From Gulosibacter molinativorax (lineage in GTDB: Bacteria > Actinomycetota > Actinomycetes > Actinomycetales > Microbacteriaceae): a DNA stretch of 64,000 bases. Numbering within the stretch: the stretch's first letter is position 1; each line of letters begins with the position of its first letter. The position numbers and the translations under genes are program-made. Positions 59,957 to 64,000 of this stretch are shown piece after piece. The notes beneath the pieces were generated by a model. That model did no database searches. It was not told the DNA's origin and saw nothing but the letters and a program-made list of their open reading frames with translations. The stretch covers positions 2,046,001-2,110,000 of the forward strand of contig NZ_CP028426.1 of NCBI RefSeq assembly GCF_003010915.2, read 5' to 3'.

Positions 59957-60937
59957 ATGCAGAAGCCAGTCATTCGTCCCCGACGCCTGCGCCAGTCGGT
60001 CGCGATGCGCAACCAGGTGCGCGAGCTGAACGTGCACCCGAACGAGCTCGTCCTGCCCGTCTTCGTGCGCGAGGGCATCAGCGAGGCACAGGAGATCTCG
60101 TCGCTGCCCGGCATCTATCAGCACACGCTCGACTCGATCCGCGGCGTCGTGAACGAGGCTGCCAAGGCCGGCGTCGGCGGCATCATGCTGTTCGGCGTAC
60201 CCGCTGAGCGGGATGCGGTGGGCAGCGGCGCGACCGACCCCGACGGCATCCTGAACCGCGCCCTTCGCGTGGTGGCCGAGGAAGCTGGCGACGCGATCAC
60301 CGTGCAGGCCGACCTGTGCCTCGACGAGTTCACCGACCACGGCCACTGCGGCGTGCTCGACTCGCGCGGCCGCGTCGACAACGACGCAACCCTTGAGCGC
60401 TACACCGAAATGGCAGTCGTGCAAGCCGAGTCGGGCGCACAGATTATCGGCATGTCCGGGATGATGGATGGCCAGATCGCCGCGGCGCGTGACGCGCTTG
60501 ACGACGCTGGCCACGACGACGCAGTCTTGCTCGCCTACTCGGCGAAGTACGCATCCGCGTTCTACGGCCCGTTCCGCGAGGCCGTCGACTCGCAGCTGCA
60601 GGGCGATCGCCGCACCTACCAGATGGATCCGGCGAACCGTCGCGAGGGCATCCTCGAGGCGCGCCTCGACATCGAAGAGGGCGCCGACATCGTCATGGTG
60701 AAGCCCGCAATGAGCTACCTCGATGTGCTCGCGGATGTCTCCGCGGAGTCGCAGGTGCCGGTGTGGGCGTACCAGGTCTCGGGCGAGTACGCGATGATTC
60801 AGGCCGCCGCACTCAACGGCTGGATCGACCGCGAGCGCGCGATCGCCGAGTCGATCGTCTCGATTCGCCGTGCCGGCGCGGATGCGGTGCTCACCTACTT
60901 CGCGACGGAATACGCCCAGGCCCTGCGCGCTTTCTAG
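59957..60937 (+). CDS. hemB: Delta-aminolevulinic acid dehydratase (porphobilinogen synthase)
   Basis: A 326-residue enzyme joining two 5-aminolevulinates. Schiff-base lysines are Lys197 ([14 protein letters not shown]) and Lys249 ([10 protein letters not shown]). The metal-binding stretch [16 protein letters not shown] has Cys121, Asp123 and Cys131, a mixed site where zinc enzymes have three Cys and magnesium enzymes three Asp. The metal class is therefore uncertain. It starts 4 bp after hemD, with GAAGGAG upstream. Confidence 0.95.
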   Translation: MQKPVIRPRRLRQSVAMRNQVRELNVHPNELVLPVFVREGISEAQEISSLPGIYQHTLDSIRGVVNEAAKAGVGGIMLFGVPAERDAVGSGATDPDGILNRALRVVAEEAGDAITVQADLCLDEFTDHGHCGVLDSRGRVDNDATLERYTEMAVVQAESGAQIIGMSGMMDGQIAAARDALDDAGHDDAVLLAYSAKYASAFYGPFREAVDSQLQGDRRTYQMDPANRREGILEARLDIEEGADIVMVKPAMSYLDVLADVSAESQVPVWAYQVSGEYAMIQAAALNGWIDRERAIAESIVSIRRAGADAVLTYFATEYAQALRAF

Positions 60938-61039
60938 CCGGGCCCGGCCCTCACCCGTCCGCCTCGCCGGTCCGCCGAGTACCCTCGAGCATCCCGAGTA
61001 CTCCCGAAAGTGGCAAATACCCCCGCGCCACCGTCCCGA

Positions 61040-61101
61040 GTACCCCCGAAATGGTGGTCTACCCCTCTCAGGGAAGCGGTAAATCGCAATCTCGGGGGTA
61101 C
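61040..61101. repeat. GTACCCCC palindromic repeat (family 3) with upstream partial copy
   Basis: 62 bp with ends GTACCCCCGA / TCGGGGGTAC and a central TACCCCTCTC that aligns with 45391-45453. A degenerate partial copy (CGAGTACTCCCGAAAGTGG) lies upstream at about 60977-61039. It separates hemB from hemL. Confidence 0.75.
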
Positions 61102-61170
61102 ACACGATATGAGAGTAACCGCGGACCACCATTAGTACGAACGTCCACCCGAATCGAAGGAGCCCGCAAC

Positions 61171-62544
61171 ATGACCACCTCAGCCGAATGGTTCGACCGC
61201 GCCCGCCAGGTGACGCCCGGCGGCGTCAACTCCCCCGTCCGCGCTTTCGGCTCGGTCGGCGGCACTCCCCCGTTCTCGGTCAAGGGCGAGGGCGCCTGGC
61301 TGACCGACGCCGACGGCAACCGTCGCGTCGACTTCATCTGCGGCTGGGGTCCGCTGCTGCTCGGCCACTCGCATCCCGAGGTCGTGGATGCGGTGCAGCA
61401 GACGGCTGCCGATCTCATGTGCCCGGGTGGCTCGACCCCCGGCGAGGTCGAGCTCGCCGAGGCGGTCGTCGCGCGGCTCAAGCAGGTTGACGAGAACGCG
61501 ATCGACGAGGTGCGTCTTGTGTCGACCGGTACCGAGGCGACGATGACCGCGATCCGCCTTGCCCGGGGCGTCACCGGCCGCGACCTCATCATCAAGTTCT
61601 CGGGTTGCTACCACGGCCACTCGGATGGGCTGCTCGCGGCGGCCGGTTCGGGCCTCGCCACCCTGGCGCTGCCGGGTTCCGCTGGTGTGCCCGAGCCGAT
61701 CACCTCGCAGACCATCGTGCTGCCGTACAACGACCTCGACGCCGTGCGCGCCGCCTTCACCGAGCACGAGGGCCGCATCGCCGCGATCATCGTCGAGGCA
61801 TCCGCAGCCAACATGGGCGTCGTGCCGCCGCTCCCCGGCTTCAACCGCGGCCTCGCGGAGATCTGCCACACCGACGGCGCGCTGCTCATCTGCGACGAGG
61901 TGCTCACCGGGTTCCGCACCGGCCCCGCTGGCTGGTGGGGCCGCGAGCAGGAAGACCCGGAGCGCGGTGGCTGGACCCCCGACATCTTCACGTTCGGCAA
62001 GGTCATCGGCGGCGGGATGCCCGTGGCCGGGCTCGGCGCACGTCGCGAGATCATGGAGACGCTCGCCCCGAACGGCCCCGTCTACCAGGGTGGCACGCTG
62101 AGCGGCAACCCGGTCGCGGTCGCCGCTGGCATCGCGACGCTACGGCTCGCGGATGACGCGGTTTACGCACACATTGATGCTTCGGCCGACCGCGTGATCG
62201 GCGCGGTCAAGCGCGAGTTCGATCTCGTCGGCGTGCCGGTTGCCGTGCAGCGCGTGCGCAACCTGTTCTCGTTCGCGATGGGTGACGGCGCGGACCTCGG
62301 CTGGTCGGGCGTCGACGAGTTCGGTTCGCCCGCGCCGATCAACGAGGCCGAGGTCAAGCGGCAGGAAGGCTGGCGTTACCCCGCGTTCTTCCACGCGATG
62401 CTCGACGCGGGCGTCAACCTCCCGCCGAGCGTGTTCGAGGCGTGGTTCCTGTCGGTCGCACACGACGATGAGGCGCTCGCGCACTTCGAGGCGGCACTCC
62501 CAGCCGCGGCCGAGGCAGCCGCCGCGGCGACGCCCGACGCGTAG
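61171..62544 (+). CDS. hemL: Glutamate-1-semialdehyde 2,1-aminomutase
   Basis: A 457-residue PLP enzyme that makes 5-aminolevulinate from the HemA product. It has the N-terminal TPGGVNSPVRAFGSVGG gating region, STGTEATMTAIRLARG, YHGHSDGLL, LLICDEVLTGFR and the PLP lysine Lys277 (DIFTFGKVIGGGMP). Its strong ribosome binding site GAAGGAG precedes ATG 61171. The open frame reaches far upstream, but that is repeat DNA. Last gene of the heme cluster. Confidence 0.95.
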   Translation: MTTSAEWFDRARQVTPGGVNSPVRAFGSVGGTPPFSVKGEGAWLTDADGNRRVDFICGWGPLLLGHSHPEVVDAVQQTAADLMCPGGSTPGEVELAEAVVARLKQVDENAIDEVRLVSTGTEATMTAIRLARGVTGRDLIIKFSGCYHGHSDGLLAAAGSGLATLALPGSAGVPEPITSQTIVLPYNDLDAVRAAFTEHEGRIAAIIVEASAANMGVVPPLPGFNRGLAEICHTDGALLICDEVLTGFRTGPAGWWGREQEDPERGGWTPDIFTFGKVIGGGMPVAGLGARREIMETLAPNGPVYQGGTLSGNPVAVAAGIATLRLADDAVYAHIDASADRVIGAVKREFDLVGVPVAVQRVRNLFSFAMGDGADLGWSGVDEFGSPAPINEAEVKRQEGWRYPAFFHAMLDAGVNLPPSVFEAWFLSVAHDDEALAHFEAALPAAAEAAAAATPDA

Positions 62545-62557
62545 CCCCCGCGAACAA

Positions 62558-62621
62558 TAGGACGCACGCGAGCGGGATGCGCACCCGAATTGGGTTGCGC
62601 ATCCCGCTGACGTGCGTCCTA
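62558..62621. repeat. TAGGACGCACG palindromic repeat (family 2), terminator-like
   Basis: Ends TAGGACGCACG (62558-62568) and CGTGCGTCCTA (62611-62621), with a second perfect 13-bp inner stem AGCGGGATGCGCA / TGCGCATCCCGCT. It sits between the convergent hemL and ArsC-like genes, so it may serve both as terminator. Confidence 0.85.
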
Positions 62622-62641
62622 AGCGTGAGGCACGCTCGGCC

Positions 62642-63409
62642 TTAGATCGACTCGGCATCCTTCAACGGCTTCGGCTCATCGGCCTGCCACTTCGCGCGGA
62701 TGTCTTCCCACAGCCCCTCGACGCGCAGCTTGACGTCGTTGAACACGCGCTCGACGTTCGCCCGCGTCACGTCGCTCGGAATCTGCATGTCCCACTCGAA
62801 GAACGTCTGCCCCGGATACGGCGGCAGGTCCTCGTGGCTGTTCATCGATACGACGTAGTCGGCGCCGCGCACGACGTCGTCGGTGAGTGGTTTCGGGAAG
62901 AGCAGCTCCGGGTCAGCGCCGCGTTCTTGCAGCAGCTTGACGACTTCCGGGTAGAGGTCTTCGCGAGGCCGCGACCCTGCCGAGCGAACCTCGACCTCAT
63001 CCCCCGCAATCTCGTTGAGCGCCGCCGCCGCGAGCTGCGAACGACCGGCGTTCTCGACGCATACAAACAGTACCTGCGGCTTCGGACGCTGCAGCTTTCC
63101 CGTCGCGTAGGCGAGGGAGCGAAGTCGACTCTCCGCGAAATTCGCCGACAATGAGGCAACGAACTTCTTGATCCGCGCATTGCGGTGCAGCGTCATGTAG
63201 GACTCGTATACGTACCGCTCGACGAGGTCCTGCGAGAAGACCCCGTCGTAGCGGTCGGCGAGGTGCTTAGCGGTTCGTTGCAGCACTCGGTCGTCAGTCT
63301 CATCGATGTCATCGGTGCTCTCGAGCACCTCGTCTTCGCGGGGCTCGAATGCGACGGTCTCGTTAGCAGTCTCGTTGGCGTTCTCAGCTGGTCCGGCGTG
63401 GCGGTTCAT
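62642..63409 (-). CDS. ArsC-like low-molecular-weight phosphatase with N-terminal helical domain
   Basis: A 255-residue protein. Residues about 40-105 form the three-helix N-terminal domain found on actinobacterial arsenate reductases (RYDGVFSQDLVERYVYESYMTL). Residues about 112-245 are a low-molecular-weight tyrosine-phosphatase fold with the CX5R loop Cys117-Arg123 (VLFVCVENAGRSQLAAAAL). It may reduce arsenate with mycothiol/mycoredoxin. No ars genes lie nearby. A dephosphorylation role is possible. Confidence 0.82.
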   Translation of the reverse strand: MNRHAGPAENANETANETVAFEPREDEVLESTDDIDETDDRVLQRTAKHLADRYDGVFSQDLVERYVYESYMTLHRNARIKKFVASLSANFAESRLRSLAYATGKLQRPKPQVLFVCVENAGRSQLAAAALNEIAGDEVEVRSAGSRPREDLYPEVVKLLQERGADPELLFPKPLTDDVVRGADYVVSMNSHEDLPPYPGQTFFEWDMQIPSDVTRANVERVFNDVKLRVEGLWEDIRAKWQADEPKPLKDAESI

Positions 63410-63530
63410 CGGTGAAGTCCTCTCTCGCGCGACTGAAATGTAACTACTGTCCCGAGCATATTCCCCGACTTCTCCGAAAGAACCCGCAATGCCAGCCGAC
63501 TGAAATGCATCCGCACTGAAACGAAGAAAC

Positions 63531-63577
63531 CGGCCGGCGCATCCAAACCCCCGTGTTGGGTAAGGATGCGCCGGCCG
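63531..63577. terminator. Perfect 14-bp hairpin upstream of ArsC-like gene
   Basis: CGGCCGGCGCATCC (63531-63544) pairs with GGATGCGCCGGCCG (63564-63577). It lies in the 281-bp gap between the two minus-strand genes, together with the next hairpin. Confidence 0.6.
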
Positions 63578-63599
63578 AGTCAGTGGGGTGGCCCACTCG

Positions 63600-63670
63600 G
63601 AAAAAAGTGCACGCCTGAGCAGAACCGTCGGCGTGTCGCCGCGTGTCGTGCTAAGGCGTGCACTTTTTTC
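63600..63670 (-). terminator. Terminator of the alanine/sodium symporter gene
   Basis: Perfect 16-bp arms GAAAAAAGTGCACGCC (63600-63615) and GGCGTGCACTTTTTTC (63655-63670), with A/T runs at the ends. It lies 20 bp after the symporter stop on the minus strand. Confidence 0.85.
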
Positions 63671-63690
63671 TAGGTGTTTTCGGGAGTGGC

Positions 63691-64000
63691 CTACGTGGCG
63701 CGCACCGCCCCTTGACCAACCACATCCGCGTCGTGTCGCTCGTGCCCCTCCATGAACGCGTCGATCTCGGATGCGCTGGCCCGCAGCTTCGGGTCATGGT
63801 CGAGATAGTGCTTGGTCTCGCGGGCGATGAGTCCCGACAGCACGAGCAGGCCGATGAGGTTCGGCAGCGCCATGAGCCCGTTCATGATGTCCGCGAAGGT
63901 CCACACGAGCGCGAGCGGCACCGTGCATCCGATAAACACGACCAGGGTGAAGACAATGCGGTAGACCGGCACGCCCTTCACACCGAACAGCCGCTCCATG
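63691..64000 (-). CDS. Alanine/glycine:cation symporter (AGCS family), C-terminal part
   Basis: Only the C-terminal ~102 residues lie in the window and the gene continues past the right edge. The segment has RIVFTLVVFIGCTVPLALVWTFADIMNGLMALPNLIGLLVLSGLIARETKHYLD, the last helices of AGCS (AlsT/DagA-like) sodium-alanine symporters, followed by a hydrophilic tail. The Met at the edge is internal, not a start. Confidence 0.85.
   Translation of the reverse strand, partial: MERLFGVKGVPVYRIVFTLVVFIGCTVPLALVWTFADIMNGLMALPNLIGLLVLSGLIARETKHYLDHDPKLRASASEIDAFMEGHERHDADVVGQGAVRAT

Overview
The window is high-GC actinobacterial DNA and most likely belongs to a Microbacteriaceae-type organism. The evidence is strong G/C codon bias, frequent GGATGCG/CGCATCC words, the coproporphyrin-type heme gene set, an ArsC-like protein with an actinobacterial N-terminal extension, a Pr6Pr-type membrane protein and LpqH/septum-formation lipoproteins. 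I see no rRNA, tRNA, CRISPR array, transposase or phage gene.

Layout. 0.4-2.1 kb: a septum-formation lipoprotein and a LysR regulator. 2.2-11.0 kb: an amine/aromatic catabolism block with an MHS-type transporter, a GMC oxidoreductase, an APC permease, a FeaR-like AraC regulator, an ornithine-cyclodeaminase-like protein and a SolA-like flavin amine oxidase. The last two look like a tyramine-oxidase pair. 11.2-16.6 kb: LpqH-like lipoprotein, DUF488 protein, Pr6Pr membrane protein and bifunctional PutA. 16.7-22.7 kb: a sugar ABC importer (solute-binding protein, two permeases, ATPase, small membrane protein) and an LLM flavin oxidoreductase. 23.0-27.9 kb: homoprotocatechuate meta-cleavage operon (an FAH-RraA fusion, GntR regulator, HpaE, HpaD), closed by a very strong terminator. 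28.2-36.6 kb: a thioester-domain protein without export signal facing a large LuxR-type ATPase regulator, a 3-hydroxyisobutyryl-CoA hydrolase, and a CydDC-like ABC exporter. 36.7-40.5 kb: fructose operon fruR-fruK-fruA. 40.7-42.3 kb: hpaH-hpaI, the last two homoprotocatechuate steps. 42.3-45.3 kb: a decayed Baeyer-Villiger monooxygenase fragment, TetR, cupin protein and zinc alcohol dehydrogenase. 45.5-53.2 kb: LysR, two tandem MHS transporters, a CitE-like lyase, a diacylglycerol-kinase-like protein and an MFS protein. 53.4-62.5 kb: heme synthesis (hemA divergent from hemE-hemY-[orphan antitoxin]-hemC-hemD-hemB-hemL). 62.6-64.0 kb: ArsC-like protein and the 3' end of an alanine/sodium symporter.

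How the parts fit. The amine-oxidase block, the hpaGED-like operon and hpaHI together could take tyramine through 4-hydroxyphenylacetate and homoprotocatechuate to central metabolism. The hydroxyphenylacetaldehyde dehydrogenase and the 4-hydroxyphenylacetate hydroxylase are not in the window. Repeated operator-like sequences tie the pieces together: TCTACA-N2-TGTAGA flanks the AraC gene on both sides, and a CGTATATC-type site lies upstream of two transporters and of the hpa operon.

The most unusual signal is a set of at least four families of short (60-80 bp) palindromic repeats scattered through the window. One family is inserted in frame inside two enzymes (PutA and HemY). Another appears to have truncated the toxin of a toxin-antitoxin pair.
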